A stretch of 64,000 nt of DNA from Bacteroidales bacterium (GTDB lineage Bacteria; Bacteroidota; Bacteroidia; Bacteroidales; UBA7960): the NCBI GenBank assembly GCA_019429365.1, contig JAHYJD010000009.1:1-64000 (forward strand). The letters are read 5' to 3'. Positions within the stretch are counted from its first letter, which is position 1. The number at the start of each line of letters is the position of its first letter. Positions 47,975 to 56,233 of the stretch are shown here, in pieces. The notes below the pieces were generated by a model. That model worked only from the letters and a program-made list of their open reading frames with translations, was not told the origin of the DNA and searched no databases. A program made the translations under genes and the position numbers.

Positions 47975-47984
47975 TATTGTATAT

Positions 47985-48827
47985 TTATTCTAATATATCC
48001 AAAAACCTGCTGCTCATCCAGCCTACAGAATTAAATTTATTATTATTTTCAAATTGCCTGTTTAACACTGAAAGCAATGGTTCTTTATTGTTAACCATTG
48101 CAACAAACCACCATATCCGACCTGTATTATCCTTCTTTTCTGCAAAAGCATAGCCTCTGGAGCCTTTAGTATAACTTCCAATTATATTTCCCTTGACACT
48201 TGGATGGATATCCTCACTTTCATTGTCAATCTCAGGCTTGCTCCTGAGATGATACGGTTCATTTACCACTTCAAATAAAACAGGATTATCGAAAAAAGAA
48301 GAAGGAAATTCGACACTATCAATGGTAATATATTTTGTTGAAGCTGCCAGTTTAAATTTTTCTCCGGTAAAAACAGAGTGATAAATTTCATATACCTGGA
48401 CATAATCGCCACAGCAGGGTAAATCAATTAGCACGAAAGAAAATGGGGGCTGTTTGCCACTCAACGAATTGATTATTATGATCTCTCCTTTTGCCTCAAA
48501 GGCAGTTATGTATTTTCCATTAATAAATTCGAAAATAAATGTATATAAACCTTCAGCTCCAGGTACTCTGCCAGAATATATTATTTCATCAAACCCATTA
48601 AAATTATAATCAACAAAATGAAAATTGGTAAAATATTGCCCTAAGTTCCCATATTCAAGAAAATTTTGAACTAACCAATGGTCAATTTTCACTATCTCAC
48701 TCATTTTATATTCCGTGCTGTAATTCTTCTCAAAAGGTTGCCAATTAAGTTCTTCACGAGGAATAAAGACCTGAGCAAATAATGAACTGCTGAAAAAAAT
48801 CAAAATAAAGAATAGGGTGCTTCTCAT
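47985..48827 (-). CDS. Orphan secreted protein with C-terminal SH3-like domain
   Basis: 280 residues, not assigned to a named family. A signal peptide (MRSTLFFILIFFSSSLFAQ) is clear. Around residue 70-85 DYNFNGFDEIIYSG resembles a calcium-loop D-x-N-x-N-G-x-D motif. Two adjacent Cys lie in LIDLPCCGDYVQVYE. The last ~95 residues look like a bacterial SH3 domain (YHLRSKPE, IIGSYTKGSRGYAF, GRIWWFVAM, VGWMSSRFLDIL), suggesting cell-wall or protein binding. Codons are visibly more AT-rich than in flanking housekeeping genes, suggesting acquisition. Function unknown. Confidence 0.65.
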   Translation of the reverse strand: MRSTLFFILIFFSSSLFAQVFIPREELNWQPFEKNYSTEYKMSEIVKIDHWLVQNFLEYGNLGQYFTNFHFVDYNFNGFDEIIYSGRVPGAEGLYTFIFEFINGKYITAFEAKGEIIIINSLSGKQPPFSFVLIDLPCCGDYVQVYEIYHSVFTGEKFKLAASTKYITIDSVEFPSSFFDNPVLFEVVNEPYHLRSKPEIDNESEDIHPSVKGNIIGSYTKGSRGYAFAEKKDNTGRIWWFVAMVNNKEPLLSVLNRQFENNNKFNSVGWMSSRFLDILE

Positions 48828-49043
48828 TTTTATACTTTAAAAGGTTAACAGACAATCAGTTTTATATCAGTATTTGAATTTATAAACTCCAATTAGGAAC
48901 ATTTGAAGGCCGCTTTGTCCAAACCCAATCTTCAATTCCGCAAACCATTACTGCAACCTACCTTTTCCAACTCCCAAAAAATTTTTTTAAGCAAAAATCA
49001 AATCGAACTTGCCCGAAAAATACAAATTTTTGAAATATAAAAG

Positions 49044-49084
49044 CGGAATTTAAAATTCCGCTCAACGGGCGTAATGTTGATTTT
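49044..49084. repeat. GGAATTT palindromic repeat, copy B
   Basis: GCGGAATTTAAAATTCCGC is followed by TCAACGGGCGTAAT. The palindromic core and the CTCA(G/A)CGGG flank are shared with copy A in the same orientation. It lies about 35 bases beyond the 3' end of the second orphan gene. Confidence 0.65.
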
Positions 49085-49118
49085 TAGAATTCTTTCCTGT
49101 TTTTTAAACCAAAAAAAA

Positions 49119-49748
49119 TTATTTTAAATAACTTTCCACCAACTCAAAATATTCTTTCAAGAATGTCATAATTTCCTTTGGTGTTAATCCACTTACAAAA
49201 GTTACCACTTCTAAATTTAAACATCCAAATTGAGAAGATGATAAACTTCCCCAGTATTGCGACTCTAATGAAAGATGCTTTTGAACCAGATGTTTGGTTT
49301 TTTCCATTTCAAAAATAATCTGACTGAACTCAATACTTACATTATAATCAAACTGAAAAGGAAAAAATAGAATCTCTTGGATTTTTATCCAAGTTTCAAT
49401 TTTTCGAAAATATTCTGCTCTTTGATCAAAAGGCAACAATTCAAGGTATTCATTCGCATGGTTAATAAAACTTTTGATTTCATCATTACCTATTCTGTGA
49501 TAATACAATAATATATCGTCACAGCTATAATCTTCATAAAAAATAAACGCAGCAAAATCTGTTACTAACATGGACTTAATCAACTCAACACCATATTGAT
49601 TATAAAGCAGTTCTATTTTTCCAAGGTCATTTTTTTGGTATTTCAATTCTTGTTCTTTAAAAACCGAAGAATTATCAGGATTTTTAGAGCCTATAACACA
49701 ACTATTACTCAACATCAATATAATTAGGATTTTGACAAATGGTCTCAT
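49119..49748 (-). CDS. Orphan probable lipoprotein
   Basis: 209 residues, no family recognised. The N-terminus MRPFVKILIILMLSNSC resembles a lipoprotein signal with a loose lipobox before Cys17. The remainder is mainly helical, with aromatic-rich stretches such as FAAFIFYEDYSCDDILLYYH, and ends in a segment TPKEIMTFLKEYFELVESYL. The DNA is AT-rich like its neighbour at 47985-48827, and it too is followed by a copy of the GGAATTT palindrome. Function unknown. Confidence 0.6.
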   Translation of the reverse strand: MRPFVKILIILMLSNSCVIGSKNPDNSSVFKEQELKYQKNDLGKIELLYNQYGVELIKSMLVTDFAAFIFYEDYSCDDILLYYHRIGNDEIKSFINHANEYLELLPFDQRAEYFRKIETWIKIQEILFFPFQFDYNVSIEFSQIIFEMEKTKHLVQKHLSLESQYWGSLSSSQFGCLNLEVVTFVSGLTPKEIMTFLKEYFELVESYLK

Positions 49749-49839
49749 AGTTTAAAAAACTTATGGGATTTTATGAAAAAATAATTCTGGTAGTCCTCCT
49801 TTGTTTTTAGTAAATATTCCAACCCTTCAGTTGAGAATC

Positions 49840-50943
49840 TTATTCAAAACTCCCCAAATACTCCTCCAGCCCATATTCCTGGCACAGGCCCTGGTATTCT
49901 TCCAGCAGCGCATCATTAAATGGCACGCCTTTGTCTTTGCGGTCAAGCCAGGTGAAGTATTCTTTTTCGCCGGCGGTGTAGATGCGGTCGTGGCCGGGCA
50001 TTTTGCGCGAAGCCCGCAGTTCCCTTAGTATATCGCCGGTAGTTTTTTTGAAATCATCGGGTTCGGTAAAAGCGCTGACATCTATTGCAATAAAGAAATG
50101 CCCCAGCGGATAAGGCACTTTTTTGCCATCTTTTACACCCATCAACATCTTCATAAAGGCGCCCTGCTGCAAGGCTGCCGAAAGGATCTCTACCACCGTG
50201 GCATAGCCATAACCCTTGTATCCGGCGGTTTCCTCGCCAATGCCGCCCAAGGGTGCCAGGGCCGCGCGCCCTTTTATGAGGTCTTCAAGCACCTCGCGCG
50301 AATTGGTCTTGCTGTGCCCCTGCTCATCAATCACCAATCCCTTGGGCAGCTCCTTGTTTTCGCGGGCATACATTTCAATCTTTCCGCGCTGGAAAATGGA
50401 GGTGGCACAGTCGAGCAGAAAAGGGAAATCCTCGTCGGTGGGCATGCCAAAAGTAAGGGGGTTGGTGCCCAGCATGTTTTCCACCCCAAAGGTGGGGGCA
50501 ATGGACGGACGGGCGTTGGTGCCGGTAATACCGATCATGTTTTCCTTAACAGCCATAAGCGGATAATACCCGGCAAAACCATAATGCGTTGAGTTGCGCA
50601 CAGCCACCATGCCCATGCCAAACTCGCGGGCTTTTTTTATGGCCAGTTTCATAGCATTAAAGGCAATTACATGGCCCATACCGTTATGCCCGTCAATCAC
50701 GGCAGTGGTGGGCCCTTCCCTAACAATTTCATAATTAGTCACCGAATTCTGTATCCCTTCCTTAATCCGGTCGAGGTAAATGGGCTTGAGGCGGTTCACC
50801 CCGTGCGAATCGAAACCAAACTTATCGGCCTGTATGAGCACCCCGGCCACAATTTTTGCATCGGCTTCGGGAATACCAGCCTTCACCATGACTTTGGCAA
50901 GGAATTCTTCCACAATGCCAAAAGGAACAAATGTTTGAGCCAT
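49840..50943 (-). CDS. Ldh_2 family malate/L-lactate-type dehydrogenase
   Basis: A 367-residue NAD(P)-dependent oxidoreductase of the malate/L-sulfolactate/ureidoglycolate family, unrelated to classical LDH. Family segments are GFDSHGVNRLKPIYLDRI, DGHNGMGHVIAFNAMKLAI, VAVRNSTHYGFAGYYPLMA and GTNARPSIAPTFGVENMLGTNP. It should oxidise a 2-hydroxy acid; which one is not clear. It stands alone, with a promoter box upstream. Confidence 0.88.
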   Translation of the reverse strand: MAQTFVPFGIVEEFLAKVMVKAGIPEADAKIVAGVLIQADKFGFDSHGVNRLKPIYLDRIKEGIQNSVTNYEIVREGPTTAVIDGHNGMGHVIAFNAMKLAIKKAREFGMGMVAVRNSTHYGFAGYYPLMAVKENMIGITGTNARPSIAPTFGVENMLGTNPLTFGMPTDEDFPFLLDCATSIFQRGKIEMYARENKELPKGLVIDEQGHSKTNSREVLEDLIKGRAALAPLGGIGEETAGYKGYGYATVVEILSAALQQGAFMKMLMGVKDGKKVPYPLGHFFIAIDVSAFTEPDDFKKTTGDILRELRASRKMPGHDRIYTAGEKEYFTWLDRKDKGVPFNDALLEEYQGLCQEYGLEEYLGSFE

Positions 50944-50986
50944 ATCATTATTCTTTGAAAAAATATCTAACAGAATTTGGTTTGTT

Positions 50987-50994
50987 CAAAAGTA
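50987..50994 (-). promoter_or_regulatory. -7 box of the Ldh_2 gene
   Basis: TACTTTTG on the minus strand, matching TAnnTTTG, 43 bases before the ATG. Confidence 0.5.
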
Positions 50995-51175
50995 GTATTT
51001 CGAATTGAAGTAAAAAATATCTGTAAAAATTTTCACCGGTTTTTGGCGGAAAAAACCTTTAAGGCCGAGCTTATTGATTATGTTGATCCCGGGAGTTGGG
51101 AAACCTGTAAGTTATCTTGCAAAAATTATTGCTTCGTTTTTGCTATGGTAAAATGCCTAGTTGAAAATAAATTTA

Positions 51176-51183
51176 TACCTTTG
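51176..51183 (+). promoter_or_regulatory. -7 box of the DUF4290-murA operon
   Basis: TACCTTTG followed by CCCC, matching TAnnTTTG. A transcript from here would have a leader of about 210 bases before the DUF4290 ATG. Confidence 0.5.
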
Positions 51184-51401
51184 CCCCATACCGGATTTTC
51201 AGGCCAGCCAATGTAACTCCTTATTCAGGCAGGCATTATAAAGCAGCAAACGAAACATTACCGGTATTTTTCCGTTTGAATTTTTTGATTGAGAAATTTA
51301 TTTCAAGCATAACCACCCGATAATTCATTTATTGATTTTCCATTTAACCGGAATGGACCTTTCTTTGAAGTCCGGCCGAAAACATTACTTATTTTCCCTT
51401 T

Positions 51402-52037
51402 ATGGAATACAATTCCCAGCGCTCAAAGATGAGCATTTCTGAATACGGAAGAAATATTCAGAAGATGATCGAACAGATCATGGAAATCGAAGACCGCGAG
51501 CAGCGCAACCATCAGGCCCGCGCCATTATTAACGTGATGGGCCAGCTCAACCCCCACCTGCGCGATGTGAACGACTTTAAACACAAATTGTGGGACCACC
51601 TGTTTATCATGTCTGATTTCAAACTCGATGTGGACTCCCCCTACCCCATTCCATCGGCCCAGAGCCTGTCGCGCAAGCCAGAGCGCCTTGGCTACGCCAG
51701 CAACCACATAAAATACAGGCACTACGGTCGACACATTGAAAAGATCATTGAAAAGGCCTGCGAACTGGAAGATGGTGCCGAAAAAACCGCACTTATTAAA
51801 CTGATTGCCAACCACCTGAAGAAATCATATCTGACGTGGAACCGCGATGCAGTTACCGACGAAGAAATTGCAGGTCATCTGCTCGAACTGTCGAATGGGA
51901 AGCTGCAGCTCGACGAAAACATCAAACTCAGCCTACCCAACGAGGTAGCCCCACCTCCCAAGCAAATGCCCAAAAAGAAAAAGTTTCAGGGAAAACCCGG
52001 GCAAAACAAGCCTTTCCAGTACCGCAAGAAAAACTAA
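51402..52037 (+). CDS. DUF4290 family protein
   Basis: A 211-residue cytoplasmic protein. The N-terminal ~170 residues are helical with conserved segments SEYGRNIQKMIEQIMEIEDR, RAIINVMGQLNPHLRDV, FKHKLWDHLFIMSDFKLDVD and YGRHIEKIIEKACELEDG. I recognise this as DUF4290, a Bacteroidota family of unknown function. The C-terminal ~30 residues are Lys, Pro and Gln rich (PPKQMPKKKKFQGKPGQNK) and may bind nucleic acid. It ends 11 bases before murA, so the two are likely co-transcribed. Confidence 0.85.
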   Translation: MEYNSQRSKMSISEYGRNIQKMIEQIMEIEDREQRNHQARAIINVMGQLNPHLRDVNDFKHKLWDHLFIMSDFKLDVDSPYPIPSAQSLSRKPERLGYASNHIKYRHYGRHIEKIIEKACELEDGAEKTALIKLIANHLKKSYLTWNRDAVTDEEIAGHLLELSNGKLQLDENIKLSLPNEVAPPPKQMPKKKKFQGKPGQNKPFQYRKKN

Positions 52038-52048
52038 GAAATTCTAAT

Positions 52049-53356
52049 ATGTCTTCATTCGAGATTCGCGGCGGAAAACAGCTCAAGGGCGAAATAATTC
52101 CGCAGGGGGCCAAGAACGAAGCGCTGCAGATTATTTGCGCTACCCTGCTCACCCCCGAAGAGGTAATCATTGAAAACATTCCCGACATCAGGGACGTAAA
52201 CCAACTCATTGAACTGCTGGCCGACTTTGGTGTGAAAGTTAACAAACTCAATACAGGCAAGTGGTCGTTCAAAGCCGATGAGGTTAACATCGATTTCCTG
52301 AGCACCCCCGAATTTAAAAAAAAAGCGACACAGTTACGTGGGTCGGTCATGATCGTGGGTCCACTGCTTGCCCGTTTTGGCAAAGCCAGCATTCCAAAAC
52401 CTGGTGGCGACAAGATTGGCCGCCGCCGCCTCGACACCCACTTTGTTGGCCTCGAAAAGCTGGGGGCACATTTTAACTTCGATCCAGACACCAGTTTCTA
52501 CAAAATTGAAAGCAAAGGCCTGAAGGGCTGCTACATGCTGCTCGACGAGGCCTCGGTGACGGGCACAGCCAACGTGGTGATGGCAGCAGTATTGGCCGAA
52601 GGCACCACTACCATATACAATGCCGCTTGCGAGCCTTATCTGCAGCAGATATGCAAAATGCTTAACCGCATGGGCGCCCACATTTCTGGAATTGGTTCAA
52701 ACCTGCTTACCATCGAAGGGGTTAAATCACTGAAAGGCTGCACCCACCGCATGCTGCCCGACATGATCGAAATCGGTAGCTTTATCGGACTCGCCGCCAT
52801 GACCCAGTCAGAACTTACCATAAAAAATGTGGCCTACGATGAGCTGGGAATGATTCCCGAAGTATTCCGTAAACTAGGCATTAAACTAGAGAGACGGGGC
52901 GAAGATATTTACATCCCCGCTCAAAAAGTTTACGAGGTTGAAACCTTTATCGATGGCAGTATTCTGAGCATCAGCGATGCACCATGGCCGGGCTTTTCGC
53001 CCGACCTGCTCAGCATTGTGCTGGTGGTGGCCACCCAGGCCAAGGGCAGTGTGCTCATCCACCAGAAAATGTTTGAAAGTCGCCTGTTCTTTGTCGATAA
53101 GCTTATCGACATGGGCGCGCAGATTATTCTTTGCGACCCGCACCGCGCCACCGTTATTGGCCTGGAACGCAAATACGCGCTAAAAGCCCTCGAAATGGTT
53201 TCGCCCGACATACGTGCCGGTGTGGCCTTGCTCATTGCAGCCCTGAGCGCACCCGGGAAAAGCGTTATTCATAATATTGAGCAGATCGACCGTGGCTACC
53301 AGCAGATCGACAGCCGGCTGCGCCGAATTGGTGCCGACATCAGGCGCATTGATTAA
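52049..53356 (+). CDS. murA: UDP-N-acetylglucosamine 1-carboxyvinyltransferase MurA (Cys-to-Asp form)
   Basis: A 435-residue enzyme that transfers enolpyruvate from PEP to UDP-GlcNAc in the first committed step of peptidoglycan synthesis. IPQGAKNEALQIICATLL opens the EPSP synthase fold. The catalytic loop reads KPGGDKIGRRRLDTH, where E. coli has GGCxIGxRPVDxH; the Cys alkylated by fosfomycin is therefore Asp. This predicts intrinsic fosfomycin resistance of the enzyme, as established for mycobacterial and chlamydial MurA. The ATG at 52049 is used because the frame to its left overlaps DUF4290 and is not family-like. Confidence 0.95.
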   Translation: MSSFEIRGGKQLKGEIIPQGAKNEALQIICATLLTPEEVIIENIPDIRDVNQLIELLADFGVKVNKLNTGKWSFKADEVNIDFLSTPEFKKKATQLRGSVMIVGPLLARFGKASIPKPGGDKIGRRRLDTHFVGLEKLGAHFNFDPDTSFYKIESKGLKGCYMLLDEASVTGTANVVMAAVLAEGTTTIYNAACEPYLQQICKMLNRMGAHISGIGSNLLTIEGVKSLKGCTHRMLPDMIEIGSFIGLAAMTQSELTIKNVAYDELGMIPEVFRKLGIKLERRGEDIYIPAQKVYEVETFIDGSILSISDAPWPGFSPDLLSIVLVVATQAKGSVLIHQKMFESRLFFVDKLIDMGAQIILCDPHRATVIGLERKYALKALEMVSPDIRAGVALLIAALSAPGKSVIHNIEQIDRGYQQIDSRLRRIGADIRRID

Positions 53357-53450
53357 CTCCTGACAAAATGGCCTGCATCACGAATTGGCAAGGCATTTGA
53401 TGCTTGCAGAAACCTTTATTTATTGGATTAAATAGTTATTGTTACGAAAC

Positions 53451-54059
53451 ATGGAAAAGAAAGCCGATTCAAAAAACAAAGAAACCCAGCAAGAAAAAGA
53501 ATTCATGGCCGGTGAGCAAGACCAGCAGGCCGGCACGAACGACAATATGTCACCCGAGGAGCAGATTCAGGAAGAAGAGGCCGTGCTTGACATGAACCAG
53601 GAGATGCTCGACCGCATTAAAGAATTGGAAGCCAAAGTGGCCGAAGCCAACGAAAAGCACCTCAGGCTGTTTTCTGAGTTCGACAACTATCGCAAACGTA
53701 CCACCAGGGAGCGCATTGAGCTATTAAAAAGCGCTTCCGCGGAAATGATAACAGCCCTGTTGCCCGTGGTCGACGACCTTGAAAGAGCCAGCAGCATTGC
53801 CGCTGCCGAAGCCAAAGGGGATGCAGTGGCCGAAGGTGTAACCCTGATTTTAAATAAACTTAAAGCCATTCTTTCACAAAAAGGTGTTGAAGAAATCAAG
53901 GCCAATGGCGAAGAATTTAACACCGATTACCACGAAGCCATTACCCACATCCCTGCTACCGACAAAAGTCAGAAAGGGAAAGTAGTGGAAGTGATACAAA
54001 AAGGTTATATGCTCAATGAAAAGGTGATCCGCTTTGCCCGCGTGGTTGTAGCAAACTAA
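53451..54059 (+). CDS. grpE: GrpE, nucleotide exchange factor of DnaK
   Basis: 202 residues. An acidic N-terminal tail (about 55 residues) is followed by a long coiled coil (DRIKELEAKVAEANEKHLRLFSEFDNYRKRT) and the beta domain with VLSQKGVEEIKANGEEFN-like and HEAITHIPATD segments. The ATG at 53451 follows an in-frame TTG 12 bases earlier and is preferred. It lies 16 bases before dnaJ; dnaK is not in the window. No HrcA/CIRCE element was seen upstream. Confidence 0.95.
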   Translation: MEKKADSKNKETQQEKEFMAGEQDQQAGTNDNMSPEEQIQEEEAVLDMNQEMLDRIKELEAKVAEANEKHLRLFSEFDNYRKRTTRERIELLKSASAEMITALLPVVDDLERASSIAAAEAKGDAVAEGVTLILNKLKAILSQKGVEEIKANGEEFNTDYHEAITHIPATDKSQKGKVVEVIQKGYMLNEKVIRFARVVVAN

Positions 54060-54075
54060 TTGAAAAAAATTCTGA

Positions 54076-55227
54076 ATGTCGAAAAGAGATTATTACGAAA
54101 TATTAGGCGTTTCGCGCAATGCCACTCCCGAGGAGATTAAGAAAGCTTATCGCCAGAAAGCCTTGAAGTTTCACCCCGACAAGAACCCCGGCGACCCTTC
54201 GGCAGAAGCCAATTTTAAGGAGGCTGCCGAGGCTTACGAAGTGCTGAGCAATGCCGACAAGAAGGCCCGTTACGATCAGTTTGGACATGCCGGTATGGGC
54301 AACAACTTTGGTGGCGGTGGCTATGGCGGTGGCATGTCGATGGATGATATTTTCAGCCAGTTTGGTGATATCTTCGGTGGATTTGGTGGATTTGGCAGCG
54401 GATTTGGTGGCCGCAGCGCCGGCACCCGCAGGGTAAACAAAGGATCGAACCTGCGCATCAAGGTTAAGCTCACCCTGGAAGAAATTCTCAACGGTGTGGA
54501 GAAAAAGGTGAAGGTAAGCAAGTACGTTCCCTGCAAAAGCTGTAATGGCAGCGGCGCCAAGGACGGTAGTTCGCACCACACCTGCAGCACCTGCAATGGC
54601 ATGGGCCGTGTTACACGCGTCACCAACACCTTCCTGGGCCAGATGCAAACCACCCAAACCTGCCCCACTTGCGGCGGAGAGGGAAAAACCATTACCGAGA
54701 AATGTACCGTTTGCTATGGCAATGGCATTGTAAAAGAAGACGAAGTAATTTCCATAAACATTCCTGCCGGTGTGGCTGAAGGCATGCAGCTTTCGCTCAA
54801 CGGCAAAGGCAATGCGGCAGCCCGCGGTGGCGTGCCAGGCGACCTGATTGTGCTGGTAGAGGAAGTCCCCCACGAAAAACTGATCCGCGACGGCAGCAAC
54901 CTGCTCTACGACCATTACATTAATTTCTCTCAAGCCGTGCTGGGCGACACCATCGAAGTTCCCACACTGGAAGGCAAAGCTCGCATAAAAATTGAGCCCG
55001 GCACCCAGGGCGGCAAGGTGCTGCGCCTCAAAGGCAAGGGTTTGCCTTCGGTAAATGCCTACGGTCGCGGCGACCTGCTGGTAAACATCAATGTATGGAC
55101 CCCCCAGAGCGTATCGCGCGAAGAACGAGAGATTCTTGAAAAACTGGCCACCTCAGAAAACTTCAAGCCCAACCCCAAAAAAGGCGACAAGAGTTTCTTC
55201 GAACGCATGAAAGACGTCTTTAACTAA
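54076..55227 (+). CDS. dnaJ: DnaJ, co-chaperone of DnaK
   Basis: A 383-residue type I J-protein. The J-domain (residues 1-70) has the HPD motif in [14 protein letters not shown] Gly/Phe-rich region follows. Four zinc motifs are visible: [24 protein letters not shown] and CTVCYGNG. The C-terminal substrate-binding domains are complete. Gap of 10 bases to the downstream ABC ATPase gene suggests one transcript. Confidence 0.97.
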   Translation: MSKRDYYEILGVSRNATPEEIKKAYRQKALKFHPDKNPGDPSAEANFKEAAEAYEVLSNADKKARYDQFGHAGMGNNFGGGGYGGGMSMDDIFSQFGDIFGGFGGFGSGFGGRSAGTRRVNKGSNLRIKVKLTLEEILNGVEKKVKVSKYVPCKSCNGSGAKDGSSHHTCSTCNGMGRVTRVTNTFLGQMQTTQTCPTCGGEGKTITEKCTVCYGNGIVKEDEVISINIPAGVAEGMQLSLNGKGNAAARGGVPGDLIVLVEEVPHEKLIRDGSNLLYDHYINFSQAVLGDTIEVPTLEGKARIKIEPGTQGGKVLRLKGKGLPSVNAYGRGDLLVNINVWTPQSVSREEREILEKLATSENFKPNPKKGDKSFFERMKDVFN

Positions 55228-55237
55228 TTCCCATAAG

Positions 55238-56215
55238 ATGGAATATTTGTTTCGTGCTGAGAATATCAGCAAGGCATATACCGGCCACAAGGCGCTTACC
55301 GATGTGAGCATACAGGTGCCGGCTGGCGGAATTTTCGGGCTGCTGGGCCCCAATGGTGCCGGAAAAACCACCCTCATCCGCATAATCAACCAGATTATTG
55401 CACCGGACGAGGGTTTTTTGTTTTACGGCAACGAAAAGCTTAAGCCCGGGCATGTGCACCGCATTGGCTATCTGCCCGAAGAGCGCGGCCTGTACAAAAA
55501 GATGAAGGTGGGCGAACAGGCCATGTACCTGGCCCAGCTTAAAGGAGTGCCGGCACATAAAAGCAAAAAGCTGCTAAGAGAGTGGTTCGAGAAGTTCGAC
55601 CTGATGCCCTGGTGGAACAAAAAGGTGGAAGAGCTCTCCAAGGGCATGGCACAGAAGGTGCAGTTTATCATTACCGTGCTTCACAAGCCCGACCTGCTGA
55701 TCTTCGACGAGCCCTTCAGTGGGTTCGACCCCATCAATGTGAACCTGCTTAAACAGGAAATTCTGAAACTTCGCGACGAGGGCGCCACCATCATTTTCTC
55801 TACACACAACATGGGCTCGGTAGAGGAACTTTGCGACCACATTGCCCTGATCAACAAATCGGAAAAGATACTCGATGGCAATGTGCGCGACATAAAAAAG
55901 GAGTTTTCCACCAACATTTATCAGCTTGAGCTGGCGAACCTTAAACAACCCATCGAACAGCTGCTCGACCGCAGGTTTGAGCTTATCCGCTCGACGGCCC
56001 ATAACGGCATGATGACGGCCAGGGTGAAAATTGCCGCCGGAACCGACTCCAATGAATTGCTGCAGAAGGTGATACCGCTCGCGAATGTGATTTCGTTCAT
56101 GGAGCTGACCCCCAGCATGAACGATATCTTCATTAAGACCGTTACCGGGAAATATCCCCAGGAAAGCAGCGAATACGAAGTTTCCGAAAGCGCCAACGAT
56201 TACCTGGCCGAATAA
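55238..56215 (+). CDS. ABC transporter ATPase, NatA-like
   Basis: A 325-residue ABC ATPase. Walker A is GPNGAGKTT, the signature LSKGMAQK and Walker B LLIFDEPFSGFDP with the switch His in STHNMGSVEELC. About 85 residues follow the ATPase fold, forming a C-terminal DUF4162-like domain (YQLELANLKQPIEQLLDRRF). The partner permease follows 18 bases later. Members export sodium, drugs or peptides; the substrate here is unknown. Confidence 0.9.
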   Translation: MEYLFRAENISKAYTGHKALTDVSIQVPAGGIFGLLGPNGAGKTTLIRIINQIIAPDEGFLFYGNEKLKPGHVHRIGYLPEERGLYKKMKVGEQAMYLAQLKGVPAHKSKKLLREWFEKFDLMPWWNKKVEELSKGMAQKVQFIITVLHKPDLLIFDEPFSGFDPINVNLLKQEILKLRDEGATIIFSTHNMGSVEELCDHIALINKSEKILDGNVRDIKKEFSTNIYQLELANLKQPIEQLLDRRFELIRSTAHNGMMTARVKIAAGTDSNELLQKVIPLANVISFMELTPSMNDIFIKTVTGKYPQESSEYEVSESANDYLAE

Positions 56216-56233
56216 CACCCAAACCGCCAAGCT

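Larger units (their letters stand above)
47183..47984. other. Non-coding accessory region rich in palindromes
   Basis: About 800 bases without a credible gene. It holds the toxin-antitoxin promoter, a pyrimidine-rich stretch with TTTCAAGTCCC repeated (47280-47340), an inverted repeat CATCCTAC/GTAGGATG (47341-47379) and a series of GC-rich palindromes (47595-47800). Overlapping minus-strand frames at 47311-47641 look like chance frames. Confidence 0.6.
50944..51401. other. Divergent intergenic region Ldh_2 / DUF4290
   Basis: 458 bases. It contains a -7 box for each flanking gene, and a hairpin-prone segment CCGGAATGGAC...GTCCGGCCG (51348-51378) just before the DUF4290 start. A plus-strand frame at 50977-51216 covers the promoter box of DUF4290 and resembles no family, so it is not called a gene. 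Confidence 0.5.

Noticed and set aside
47936-49084. Integron-like gene cassettes with attC sites
   Set aside because: The palindromes at the gene 3' ends lack the GTTRRRY core and paired R/L boxes, and no integrase gene is in view.
49813-49848. Possible third copy of the GGAATTT repeat
   Set aside because: Only the right flank (ATTCC, CAG, GAGAAT) loosely matches and the palindromic core is missing.
50977-51216. 79-codon plus-strand frame between the Ldh_2 and DUF4290 genes
   Set aside because: No family resemblance, and it overlaps two promoter boxes in the divergent intergenic region.
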